Below, piece after piece: positions 27,101 to 35,263 of a DNA stretch of 64,000 bases. The translations under genes were made by a program, and so were the position numbers. The stretch is taken from assembly GCA_028280025.1 (NCBI GenBank), contig JANQMO010000033.1, forward strand, positions 26,708 to 90,707, read 5' to 3'. Each line of letters begins with the position of its first letter. Position 1 is the stretch's first letter. This stretch comes from Chlorobium sp. (lineage in GTDB: Bacteria > Bacteroidota > Chlorobiia > Chlorobiales > Chlorobiaceae). A model generated the notes under the pieces. The model was not told the DNA's origin, searched no databases, and saw nothing but the letters and a program-made list of their open reading frames with translations.

Positions 27101-28435
27101 ATGGTGAATCTCGAGCATTTGGCGATCCTCAAGCAGGGGGTTGAGGTTTGGAACGCTTGGAGAGAGGATAATCTGCCGGTTAGACCTGACCTCCGTGAAG
27201 CGAATCTCCGTGAAGCGAATCTCCGTAGAGCCAACCTCAGTAGAGCCAACCTCAGTAGAGCCGACCTCAGTGGAGCCAACCTCAGTGGCGCCAACCTCAG
27301 TGGAGCCAATCTCTTTGGAGCCAACCTCAATGGAGCCGATCTCTATGGAGTTAACCTCAGTGAAGCCGTTTTTTCTAAAGCCGATTTTTCTAGAGCCAAT
27401 CTTCGTGGATCCTATCTCCGTAAAGCCTATCTCCGTAAAGCCAATCTCCGTGGAGTCGATCTCCGTGGAGCCGATCTCTATGAAGCCAATCTCTATGAAG
27501 CCAATCTCACTGGAGCCAATCTCCGTGGAGCCGATCTCGAAAGAACCAATTTGAAAGGGGCTATTCTAAACTGTGCAAATTTGGAATCAGTGAGTCTGAG
27601 AAGAAGCGATATGATTGACTCGGATATTGATGGTGCTGTCATTACAGGCGCCAAACTTTGGGAGTCAAAACGATCTGGATGGTCTATCAAAGGTGTTACA
27701 TGCGAGTATGCATATACTGATCGTGAAGGGAAGGAAAAGATAGAATTCAAGCCTGGTGAATTTGAAAAGCTCTATTCCGAACAAACAAAGATCGTTCTTC
27801 ACTATGCTGATGGGCTTACGCCTTTTGAGGTGAGCACTTTGCCAGCATTGATACAATTCATCGAGAGTAAACATCATGGTGTCAGTTTGAGATTGAGGAC
27901 GATCGGGGAGGATGCGGGCGGGGCGAGTGTTACTGTTGCGGTCAACGAGCTTGGGGATGCTGATTTATCGGTACTAAAGGAAGATTTTGAGAGTTATAAA
28001 GAGCGAATCAGGGAAGAGTTGAAGCGTGATACTGAGATAAAAATGGAGGTTCTTAAGGGACAGGTGAATTTATTAACTGATCTAATCGATAGAAAAATGG
28101 GAGATACATTAAATATCAACAAGCTAATCGGAGTTGGTAAATCCAATTCATCAACTGTCAGTCAAAGTATCCATACCAATGACATCGATGGTATTACAAA
28201 ACTGATCTCTGAAATCTTGGCAGCCCGATCAGAGATTGAAAAGGTTCTTCCACCTGAAAAAGCAGAAGAGCTCAACGTTGCCATTGAAATGATCCAGGCG
28301 CAGGCTGTTGATTCTCAGACAGACAGGGAGAAGTTGAAAAAAGGAGTTCAGTCTTTTAAGAAATTGCTTGATGGCTTAGGTGATGCCGCTGGAAAATGGA
28401 TGCCTATCGTTGAAAAACTGTCTAATTTATTGTAA
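27101..28435 (+). CDS. Pentapeptide-repeat protein with coiled-coil C-terminus
   Basis: 444 residues. Residues about 28-185 are pentapeptide repeats of the A(N/D)L-x-x form, enough for roughly seven turns of a right-handed quadrilateral beta helix. A middle domain (KIVLHYADGLTPFEVSTLPA, SLRLRTIGEDAGGASVTVAVNE) and a helical, Glu/Lys-rich C-terminus follow; I have a sense of such middle domains in other pentapeptide proteins but cannot name one. The family includes DNA-mimicking gyrase protectors; that role is not shown here. Sits alone between int and the methylase operon, where phages carry lysogenic-conversion genes. Confidence 0.8.
   Translation: MVNLEHLAILKQGVEVWNAWREDNLPVRPDLREANLREANLRRANLSRANLSRADLSGANLSGANLSGANLFGANLNGADLYGVNLSEAVFSKADFSRANLRGSYLRKAYLRKANLRGVDLRGADLYEANLYEANLTGANLRGADLERTNLKGAILNCANLESVSLRRSDMIDSDIDGAVITGAKLWESKRSGWSIKGVTCEYAYTDREGKEKIEFKPGEFEKLYSEQTKIVLHYADGLTPFEVSTLPALIQFIESKHHGVSLRLRTIGEDAGGASVTVAVNELGDADLSVLKEDFESYKERIREELKRDTEIKMEVLKGQVNLLTDLIDRKMGDTLNINKLIGVGKSNSSTVSQSIHTNDIDGITKLISEILAARSEIEKVLPPEKAEELNVAIEMIQAQAVDSQTDREKLKKGVQSFKKLLDGLGDAAGKWMPIVEKLSNLL
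27194..27538 (+). repeat. 23 tandem 15-bp units inside the pentapeptide gene
   Basis: The unit is close to CGTGGAGCCAATCTC, with changes mostly at a few positions; 23 x 15 = 345 bases exactly. The similarity at synonymous sites is higher than the protein needs, so recent slippage or gene conversion is likely. Confidence 0.85.
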
Positions 28436-28632
28436 TAAGACCGGCTAGGCGGGGAATGTTCGCCGGAAGCGACATATCGGCGATTTCACCAGGTGGAAGG
28501 ATCATGATTCGTATTCGAAGGCCTTCGAGCGGTTGTTGAGGGATTTGAAGGCGGAGGAGTGATAATGATTTGAGATTTGGTATTTTAGAGTATAACGAAT
28601 AATGCAGTGCTCGAACAATTTGTGAGAGGTAA

Positions 28633-29727
28633 ATGAACGAAGGCTTTCATAAAACAAACGGAATGCCTGCTTGTAGGATAAAAGCTGCGGATGTCTTTTG
28701 TGGCGTCGGTGGCTTGACCAGGGGGCTGGAAGATGCGGGTATCGATGTGGCTCTTGGTATAGACATCGATCCTGCATGTGAGTACCCTTATAACCAGAAC
28801 AACGACGCTACGTTTTGCTTGAAATCCGTTGAAAACATAGAGGCTTCCTATTTGAGAGAAGCTTTCGGTGATGTTGATTTCAGGCTACTTGCGGGTTGTG
28901 CTCCTTGTCAGACATTTTCGTCGTACAATCAAAAGGCCGATCTTTTGGATGAGCGGTGGTGGCTCCTGCGTGATTTTTCCAGACTCGTTCGAGAAGTCAA
29001 ACCTGAATTCGTCACGATGGAGAATGTGCCGGGACTCGAAAAACATAAAGTTTTCGAGGAGTTTCTGAACGACCTCGACCGTAGTGGATATTATGTGAAT
29101 TATGGTGTCGTGAGTTGTGAGGAATATGGAATACCTCAGTACAGAAAAAGACTGGTTCTCCTGGCCTCACGGCTTGGTCGGATTGAGTTGTTGACTCCCA
29201 AGCGATTTGGGGCTGAAAGAAAATCGGTAAGAATGGCTATTGGGGAACTTCGACCAATAGGAGCTGGAGAGGCTGATCCAGAGGACCCGCTCCATCAAAG
29301 TTGTGTTCTTTCGGATTTGAACATGAAAAGAATGAAGGCATCGAGGCCGGGAGGAACTTGGCGAGATTGGCCTGAAGAACTGGTCGCTCGATGCCACAGA
29401 AGTAAAAGCGGTAAAACCTATCCGGGCGTTTACGGCCGAATGAAGTGGACCGACCCTTCTCCTACATTGACAACTCAGTTTTTTGGCTTCGGAAACGGTA
29501 GATTCGGTCATCCTGAGCAAGACCGGGCAATTTCACTTCGTGAGGGAGCCATACTTCAGACATTTCCCGATGATTACAAGTTCGTCGCTCCCGGAAAGAA
29601 GGTCAAAAAGAAGGCCCTCGGTCGTCTCATAGGTAATGCGGTACCCGTCAAACTGGGAGAGGTGATCGGAAAGAGCTTTTTATGTCATATTGCCAGCCTT
29701 ACCCAAAATCAAAGTGAATCGATTTAA
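28633..29727 (+). CDS. DNA (cytosine-5) methyltransferase
   Basis: 364 residues. Motif I ADVFCGVGGLTRGL (SAM), motif IV GCAPCQTFSSYN with the catalytic Cys, motif VI TMENVPGL, motif VIII QYRKRLVLLA, and motifs IX-X ending RLIGNAVPVKLGEVIG. The target-recognition region between VIII and IX is of ordinary size; the target sequence cannot be read off. A GAGAGG lies 4 nt before the ATG. It heads an operon with the GHKL ATPase and Vsr genes and probably protects the DNA against the nuclease activity of that set. Confidence 0.95.
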   Translation: MNEGFHKTNGMPACRIKAADVFCGVGGLTRGLEDAGIDVALGIDIDPACEYPYNQNNDATFCLKSVENIEASYLREAFGDVDFRLLAGCAPCQTFSSYNQKADLLDERWWLLRDFSRLVREVKPEFVTMENVPGLEKHKVFEEFLNDLDRSGYYVNYGVVSCEEYGIPQYRKRLVLLASRLGRIELLTPKRFGAERKSVRMAIGELRPIGAGEADPEDPLHQSCVLSDLNMKRMKASRPGGTWRDWPEELVARCHRSKSGKTYPGVYGRMKWTDPSPTLTTQFFGFGNGRFGHPEQDRAISLREGAILQTFPDDYKFVAPGKKVKKKALGRLIGNAVPVKLGEVIGKSFLCHIASLTQNQSESI

Positions 29728-29738
29728 ATAGTTTCTCC

Positions 29739-31700
29739 ATGCAGGATGTCTATAAAATGACGGTTAACCTGAGTGTTCTCGAACACCTGGGGATCAATCT
29801 TTACAGCAACATTGCCGCTGTTTTGACAGAGGCTGTGGCAAATGCTTGGGATGCCGATGCGGAAAATTGTGATATTCGCGTGTATGAAGACAAGGATCTA
29901 ATAGAGATTGCTGATGATGGTATTGGAATGGATGTGAAGGACATGAATGAAAAATATCTGACGGTGGGCTATAGAAGACGTGAGGATGAAGGAGGCAGTA
30001 GTCGATTTACAGCAAAAGGCCGGCCTGTAATGGGGCGGAAAGGATTGGGGAAATTATCCCTTTTTTCCATTGCGAGCGAAGTTGAGGTTCAATCTGTAAA
30101 GGGAAGTGATCGACACGGCTTGGTCATGACAATAAAGGGAATACAACAGGCCATAAACGAGAAAAAAGACGATTATATCCCTATTCCATTGCCTACTGAA
30201 AAGATTGAAGTGAGACAAGGAACTGTTCTAAAGTTGAGAAAAATTAAGCGCCAACGTTTTGGGAAAGGTATCATTGCATTGAGAAAAAGGCTTTCAAGAA
30301 GATTTTCGGTTATTGGTAAGACTCACAAATTCAATGTTTCCATCAACGGTAAACCATTGTTAGTGAGCGACAGAGGGGATTTGCCTCAGGTACAGTTCTT
30401 ATGGTTTTTTGGGGATGAAGAACCTGATTTGTCGGCGGCCAATAAGCTACAAGAGAAAAATAAATTACCGGATAAATTAGATGATTGGGGTGACGACATG
30501 CGAGTCACTGGCTGGCTCGGAACCTCCAGGTATCCCAAGGACCTCGATGATGAAGATGCTGGAAATCTAAACAGTATAGTCGTCTTTGCAAGAGGACGAC
30601 TTTTTCATGAAAATATTTTGGACAAACTGAACGATGGAAGATTGTACACAAAATATTTGACCGGCCAGATAGAGGCAGATTTTCTTGATGATGACGACAA
30701 AGACGATATAGCTACAAGTGATAGACAACGCGTGCAAGAGGATGATCCACGTTATATCACACTTCTTGATTTTCTTAAAAGGCAGACGAACACTTTGGAG
30801 GCAGAATGGAGCGGCCTAAGAAGAAAATACGGTGTTGAAAAGGCGAAAACAGAAATCCCGGTTTTGAAAGAATGGCTTGAACGTCTTAAGCCCGGCTTCA
30901 AGGAAAGTGCAGAAAAACTGATTGCAGCAATAGGAGCACTTCCTATCGAAAAAGAAGAAGATAGGCGGTTGGTTTATAGACATGGTGTTATCGCTTTTGA
31001 AAGAATGAAGCTTCGTGGCTCCGCAGAGGAGTTTGCTGAGAAGTTTTTAAATGTCGAGACGTTGCTGAAATTATTATCCGATCGTGATGATTTAGAGGCT
31101 GTAATATATAGGGATATCGTGATGTCAAGGCTCGATGTAATAAAAAGATTTTCAAAACTTGTCGATGAAAATGCGAAAGAACGGGTTTTGCAAGAATCCT
31201 TATTCGATAATTTATGGTTGATAGATCCTACATGGGAAAGAGCATCAGGTAGTGAACGAATCGAAAAGACTCTGAAAACGGACTATCGGGATTTTTCTTC
31301 TACCTTGACGGAAGAAGAAAGCAAAGGCCGTATGGATATAAGATATAGGACTAGCGTAGGTAAGCACATAATTGTAGAATTAAAAAAAGCCGATAGATCA
31401 ATGTCGCTCGTCGATCTTATGGATCAAGGTCAAAAATATTATTCTGGATTGAAAAAATGCCTTCATGATTTTGGTAAGAAAAATCCAGAGATTGAGATTG
31501 TTTTTGTGCTTGGGCGACCAGTTAAGGAACAAGGGGAGACGGCATTTGAGCCTACACATGTTCAAGATGCTTTAAGAACAATAAAATCAAGAACTGTTTT
31601 TTACAATGAGATGATTGAAAACGCTCAAAAAGCTTACGCTGAATTTATTGAGCATACAAAGACCATGGATTCTCTTGATGATATTTTGAGTAAAATATAA
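29739..31700 (+). CDS. GHKL (MutL/MORC-like) ATPase with predicted C-terminal nuclease domain
   Basis: 653 residues. ATPase motifs: N-box Glu31/Asn35/Asp38 in LTEAVANAWDADAE, G1 IADDGIGMD (Asp59), G2 GRKGLGKLSLFSIA about residue 100. The C-terminal part has MDIRYRTS then IIVELKKADRSMS (about residues 530-552): an Asp and a Glu-x-Lys on adjacent strands, as in restriction-endonuclease (PD-(D/E)xK) folds. Iyer, Abhiman and Aravind (2008) described MutL-like ATPases in restriction-modification operons with methylases and Vsr; this gene fits. It lies 11 bases after the methylase and 2 before vsr. Confidence 0.82.
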   Translation: MQDVYKMTVNLSVLEHLGINLYSNIAAVLTEAVANAWDADAENCDIRVYEDKDLIEIADDGIGMDVKDMNEKYLTVGYRRREDEGGSSRFTAKGRPVMGRKGLGKLSLFSIASEVEVQSVKGSDRHGLVMTIKGIQQAINEKKDDYIPIPLPTEKIEVRQGTVLKLRKIKRQRFGKGIIALRKRLSRRFSVIGKTHKFNVSINGKPLLVSDRGDLPQVQFLWFFGDEEPDLSAANKLQEKNKLPDKLDDWGDDMRVTGWLGTSRYPKDLDDEDAGNLNSIVVFARGRLFHENILDKLNDGRLYTKYLTGQIEADFLDDDDKDDIATSDRQRVQEDDPRYITLLDFLKRQTNTLEAEWSGLRRKYGVEKAKTEIPVLKEWLERLKPGFKESAEKLIAAIGALPIEKEEDRRLVYRHGVIAFERMKLRGSAEEFAEKFLNVETLLKLLSDRDDLEAVIYRDIVMSRLDVIKRFSKLVDENAKERVLQESLFDNLWLIDPTWERASGSERIEKTLKTDYRDFSSTLTEEESKGRMDIRYRTSVGKHIIVELKKADRSMSLVDLMDQGQKYYSGLKKCLHDFGKKNPEIEIVFVLGRPVKEQGETAFEPTHVQDALRTIKSRTVFYNEMIENAQKAYAEFIEHTKTMDSLDDILSKI

Positions 31701-31702
31701 CA

Positions 31703-32143
31703 ATGGACACGGTTGACGTAGACACGCGTTCGAAAATCATGTCCCTTGTACGCCAGAAGGCAACCGGTCCCGAATTGATCGTTCGAAAGGCGTTACATCA
31801 TCGAGGTTTTCGCTACCGCTTGAACGTCAAATCCCTTCCCGGCTCACCCGATCTTGTATTTCCCAAGTACCATGCGGTGATTTTCGTGCATGGTTGTTTT
31901 TGGCATCGACACGGCTGCAAGGCGACTACGACGCCAAGTACGCGACAGGAATTCTGGGAAGCGAAATTCAAGGACAATGTCTCCAGGGATAAACGGAACA
32001 TCGAGGGGTTGAGAAACATTGGCTGGCGGGTGATGGTTGTTTGGGAATGTGTATTGAAGAGGAACAAAAAAACTCCCGATCATATAGTGGGCGCGGTGGT
32101 GAAATGGTTGAAATCGAGTGAGGTTTTTGCTGAGATTGGATAA
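31703..32143 (+). CDS. vsr: Very short patch repair endonuclease (Vsr)
   Basis: 146 residues. DTRSKIMSLVRQKATGPELIVRKALHHRGFRYRLN, then GSPDLVFPKYHAVIFVHGCFWHRHGC with the catalytic Asp and the aromatic/His cluster, and WEAKFKDNVSRDKRN: the whole Vsr signature. Vsr nicks beside T:G mismatches left when 5-methylcytosine deaminates, or in such operons may be the restriction nuclease. Third gene of the operon with the methylase and GHKL protein. Confidence 0.95.
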   Translation: MDTVDVDTRSKIMSLVRQKATGPELIVRKALHHRGFRYRLNVKSLPGSPDLVFPKYHAVIFVHGCFWHRHGCKATTTPSTRQEFWEAKFKDNVSRDKRNIEGLRNIGWRVMVVWECVLKRNKKTPDHIVGAVVKWLKSSEVFAEIG

Positions 32144-32155
32144 GATCAAGTTTAT

Positions 32156-32992
32156 CTAAGTGTCACTGCTGTACCAAGCTTCGTATCGATTAGATGTAGG
32201 CAGTAGCCTTCGGCCTTTCTTCAGATTACAGTTACGGCAAAGCAACTGTAAGTTGGTCACATCATTAATGCCACCCTCAGACAATGGAACGATGTGATCG
32301 TAATGTTCACTGCTCATGACGGAGACAATACCAGTTAGATCGGTATTGCAAGAGGCGCACTTACCGCGGTCTCGAAAGTAGACGGCATGCTTTGCCCATT
32401 CTGGTATGTGTTTTCGTGCTAACACACCATCCTTATACATTAGTTTTGAGTCTTCTTCTGGTAGATCGCTAGATTGAATACGACTAACTATGCCGGCAAT
32501 GTAGACGTTAAGACGTTCCAAGAGCGTGCGATTCCCAAAGAGAATATAGAAGACTTCATTGACAAGCTGGGTCATAAGGATGTCAAGTTCGCCTGTCCAT
32601 CGAAGATCTGCATGGTAGTCATAAACATGGTCATCTGTAGCGTTTGATAAAGCAATGTTTTGTTGCGCTAACCATTCGCAAAAGCCTGGCGATGCAATGC
32701 CGTGATGCTTGAGGGCGCGATCTACCCAAAGTTCGGATCTCGGATTCGTTTTTATCGCATCGATGGAGACATCATCGAGTGTTTCGTACATCAGTTCTTC
32801 TATAATGTGCTCAGCAAAACTATGCAGTACACTGTACTTGGGAAAAGGCTGAAGAAATAATTTGGCCTCACGATCTTCATGCCAATTATTAAGATTGCGA
32901 AGAAAGCCCATAATGTTGTTGAGAACGTTGTGAACGATGTTCGCGTAGTAGTACGTCTCAAAAAATTCCATTCGAAGTAGTGCTTCCCGCAT
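32156..32992 (-). CDS. HNH endonuclease-domain protein
   Basis: About 278 residues from the ATG at 32992. A longer frame opens with a GTG at 33037, but those first codons lie in the repressor relic described next. The first 190 residues are helical and unrecognised. The C-terminus is an HNH nuclease: RDRGKCASCNTDL, then EHYDHIVPLSEGGINDVTNLQLLCRNCNLKKG, with two CxxC pairs and the DHI histidine. It converges on the methylase-GHKL-vsr operon 12 bases away, so it may be a further nuclease of that module. Confidence 0.8.
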   Translation of the reverse strand: MREALLRMEFFETYYYANIVHNVLNNIMGFLRNLNNWHEDREAKLFLQPFPKYSVLHSFAEHIIEELMYETLDDVSIDAIKTNPRSELWVDRALKHHGIASPGFCEWLAQQNIALSNATDDHVYDYHADLRWTGELDILMTQLVNEVFYILFGNRTLLERLNVYIAGIVSRIQSSDLPEEDSKLMYKDGVLARKHIPEWAKHAVYFRDRGKCASCNTDLTGIVSVMSSEHYDHIVPLSEGGINDVTNLQLLCRNCNLKKGRRLLPTSNRYEAWYSSDT

Positions 32993-33012
32993 GACATATA
33001 TATTTGATAAGC

Positions 33013-33167
33013 TTACACCGTCCTCCGAATCACCCACGTCACCACTTCCTGTGTCCTGAAGCCCATGCTTTTTTGCACATTGATAGGTTCGTGGTGGCTG
33101 TTGCTCGGCATCAGCTTAATTTTCCCACCTACGATCCATCGCTGCTTTACCGTCTGTTCCCCTCTGA
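33013..33167 (-). pseudogene. Relic of the C-terminus of a second LexA/CI-type repressor
   Basis: Read on the minus strand, these bases encode RGEQTVKQRWIVGGKIKLMPSNSHHEP...EVVTWVIRRTV and a stop. This matches the end of the intact repressor at 33780 (NEQTVKRLKMNEGKVMLMPSNHHYDP...GVVTWVIRNTA) almost position by position, with the stop in the same place. Only about 50 codons remain, and no peptidase Ser lies in frame, so it is a fragment. The intact and relic ends bracket the gene at 33180-33761. Confidence 0.85.
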
Positions 33168-33179
33168 CATAACGCAGGA

Positions 33180-33761
33180 TTAACGGTTGTCCTTGATGGC
33201 CTTGGTTAGCTCTCCAATTGATTTGTTGATTTCCGTCAACCGCCGGATGAGCGGATCCTGGTAGGCTTCCGCATTCCTATATGGTCTGAGATCAATGAAA
33301 TGACGCTCCTCGACTTGCTTTGAGCCGAATTTGTAGGTTGCGGTTATTGTAAAGGTTGTAGGACAAGTGGTTGGGTCAGCATCCTCAGCAAATATATCGA
33401 AGCTCAGACCTAACCCAAAAATAATTTCCGAATCGGGAGGAAGTGAGTCAATGGGTTGATTGAAGGCAGAGTATGTTGCAAGGTCATATTGTTCGGTGCG
33501 TTTGCCGAACATGAAGAAAGAGCGGTCTATTGCCAAACGCAAGTCACTTGCCGCTGTTTTTCCAAGGTTGACTATGCGCAGGTAAAAGACTTTGTTGCCT
33601 GGTTCGACGAAAGGAGCGACGGTTACATATGGGCAGTAAATTAATTCGGATTGTTCCCGCATCGCCTCGACAACATGCTCGTTTGCTTTTTGGATGCGGT
33701 ATGTTACCCAAGCATAGAAGCCGGTAATAACAACAAGAAGAGCTGTTAAAAACTCGATCAA
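33180..33761 (-). CDS. Hypothetical membrane-anchored protein
   Basis: 193 residues. One N-terminal transmembrane helix (FLTALLVVITGFYAWVTY) is followed by a mostly beta-strand soluble domain and a helical tail (RRLTEINKSIGELTKAIK). I know similar anchors in prophage exclusion-type proteins, but there is no motif to name. It lies between the intact repressor and a repressor relic on the same strand, so it is a cargo (moron) gene, probably expressed in the lysogen. Confidence 0.6.
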   Translation of the reverse strand: MIEFLTALLVVITGFYAWVTYRIQKANEHVVEAMREQSELIYCPYVTVAPFVEPGNKVFYLRIVNLGKTAASDLRLAIDRSFFMFGKRTEQYDLATYSAFNQPIDSLPPDSEIIFGLGLSFDIFAEDADPTTCPTTFTITATYKFGSKQVEERHFIDLRPYRNAEAYQDPLIRRLTEINKSIGELTKAIKDNR

Positions 33762-33779
33762 AGTCGTCTCCCTAATAAT

Positions 33780-34571
33780 TTATGCGGTGTTTCGAATCAC
33801 CCAAGTCACCACGCCCTGTATATCAAACTTCGTATGTTCGGTGATCTCGATCGGGTCGTAGTGATGGTTGCTGGGCATGAGCATAACTTTGCCTTCATTC
33901 ATCTTTAAGCGTTTAACAGTCTGCTCGTTGTCTACTGACGCAATGACGATGTTGTTGTGTTGTGGTTCCAGGGAACAGTCTACTATCAGGATATCCCCTT
34001 CCTCTATGTTGTCTCCTTTCATGCTATCCCCGGTGACTTTCAGGGCGTAGGTGTCTATCGGATGCGGGATCATGTGGCGGGGAAAGTCGATAAATTTCTC
34101 GACCGGGCCTGATGAATCAACGCATGATCCGGCTGCTATGAGGTGCTGGAACAGCGGTATGCTTGCATTTTCTGATGGATACTTTTCTGGTGATTCAGCT
34201 TCTGTAGCGGAGGGGTGTTTTTCCCTACTGACCTTTACCGCTTCCGATACCAATTCCTGCACTGCCCGCCCAAGTTTTTCATAGTGAGATGTTTCACGCG
34301 GTTTGTTTTTTATATCACTCGCGAACATTTCCCCTTCACCAGTCAAAAACCATTCAAAACTAACTCCGATAGATTTAGACAATTTGCCTGCAAGTGTAAT
34401 CATTCGGCGTTTAGGTTTTTCAGGAGGGCTAAAGTATTGCTTTAAAGTGTTTTGTGTGCCTAGTATCTCTTCGAATTGGCTTTGACTTTCTATTCCCAGC
34501 GCAGACATAATCTGTTTTATTCTGGCCCATTCTGGGAATTTTTTTTCCGAAATAGACGATTTGTCTTGCAT
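33780..34571 (-). CDS. CI/LexA-like phage repressor with S24 peptidase domain
   Basis: 263 residues from the ATG at 34571; 24 extra codons upstream look spurious. The N-terminal part (ARIKQIMSALGIESQSQFEEILGTQ, then SKSIGVSFEWFLTGEGEM) is a phage-type helix-turn-helix. The C-terminal S24 domain has the Ser in VTGDSMKGDNIEEGDIL and the Lys in DNEQTVKRLK. It should silence lytic genes and be cut by RecA-activated self-cleavage after DNA damage. It faces the early operon starting at 34633, and two operator-like repeats lie at its own start. Confidence 0.92.
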   Translation of the reverse strand: MQDKSSISEKKFPEWARIKQIMSALGIESQSQFEEILGTQNTLKQYFSPPEKPKRRMITLAGKLSKSIGVSFEWFLTGEGEMFASDIKNKPRETSHYEKLGRAVQELVSEAVKVSREKHPSATEAESPEKYPSENASIPLFQHLIAAGSCVDSSGPVEKFIDFPRHMIPHPIDTYALKVTGDSMKGDNIEEGDILIVDCSLEPQHNNIVIASVDNEQTVKRLKMNEGKVMLMPSNHHYDPIEITEHTKFDIQGVVTWVIRNTA

Positions 34572-34590
34572 ATAATAGACGATTTGTCTA
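34551..34590. promoter_or_regulatory. Two repressor operator-like repeats
   Basis: AATAGACGATTTGTCT occurs at 34551-34566 and again at 34574-34589, 23 bases apart (about two helical turns). Each holds the inverted half sites AGAC-N5-GTCT; the second is fully symmetric (TAGAC...GTCTA). One overlaps the first repressor codons, the other lies just upstream, between the repressor and the early operon. That is where a CI-type repressor would bind. Confidence 0.75.
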
Positions 34591-34632
34591 AAATTGAAAT
34601 AGAACCTTACATGAATAATACAAACAACCATC

Positions 34633-34884
34633 ATGCCAACCAAAGCAGAGATAGACCACAGGAAACAGTATCGCGGTGTGGTGAAAGCGGTTCAGGAGAA
34701 AATCCTTGAAAAGGAAGGGCTTGATCTTTCGTGGCAGGCCGTGAAGCAGCGCATCAAACGGAGACATCGCGGAACGATGCCTTACTACAAGGAGGCGCTC
34801 AAGGAAATGAAGCAGGCGCAGCAGGAGGCTGAAATGCAAGCGGAGCTGGTCGAGGAGGAGATCAGGGGGATTATCGAGGAGTAA
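34633..34884 (+). CDS. First early-operon gene, hypothetical (Cro-position)
   Basis: 83 residues, very charged and helical (KRRHRGTMPYYKEALKEMKQAQQEAEMQAELVEEEIRG). It occupies the position of cro, divergent from the repressor, but shows no clear helix-turn-helix; VSWQAVKQRIKRR-type residues (SWQAVKQRIKRRHRG) could touch nucleic acid. No strong Shine-Dalgarno. Confidence 0.6.
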   Translation: MPTKAEIDHRKQYRGVVKAVQEKILEKEGLDLSWQAVKQRIKRRHRGTMPYYKEALKEMKQAQQEAEMQAELVEEEIRGIIEE

Positions 34885-34909
34885 ACGTTAACCGATCAAC
34901 ACAGATACA

Positions 34910-35263
34910 ATGGATGACAGAATTTTCAATTATAGCATTGTCTCGTTACGCGGCGGTTACGTTTTCGCCGGCAATGTTGTCTGTCGTAACGAGAACGAGG
35001 TCGTTCTGAAAAATGCCCGGCAGTTGTGGTTTTGGGATGGCGCAGCAGATCTCCATAACCTGGCCGATTATGGCGTGCATGATCCAGAAAACTGCAAGTT
35101 TTCTCACCCGGTTCCTCAAGCAAAACTGGCCGGACTCATAGGAATTTATCCGGTAACGGATTTCGCCACGGAGTCAATTATGGCCGTGCCGCCAGTAGCT
35201 GAAGATGCTGCTTCCGGTCTGGTGCTCTATTGGGGAGCTGAACCGGGTGGCCAAGAAGCTTGA
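34910..35263 (+). CDS. Hypothetical phage early protein
   Basis: 117 residues; a beta-rich start (FNYSIVSLRGGYVFAGNVVCRNENEVVLKNARQLWFWDGA) with alternating hydrophobic residues. I remember similar small phage proteins of unknown function. It follows the gene above after 25 bases. Confidence 0.6.
   Translation: MDDRIFNYSIVSLRGGYVFAGNVVCRNENEVVLKNARQLWFWDGAADLHNLADYGVHDPENCKFSHPVPQAKLAGLIGIYPVTDFATESIMAVPPVAEDAASGLVLYWGAEPGGQEA

Noticed and set aside
27194..27538. 15-bp repeats as a possible CRISPR array
   Set aside because: Units are contiguous, without spacers, in frame with pentapeptide repeats.
27141..27554. Repetitive SVEPT-type and LRLAP-type proteins in other frames of the same DNA
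   Set aside because: Produced by the 15-bp period being a multiple of three; all frames stay open.
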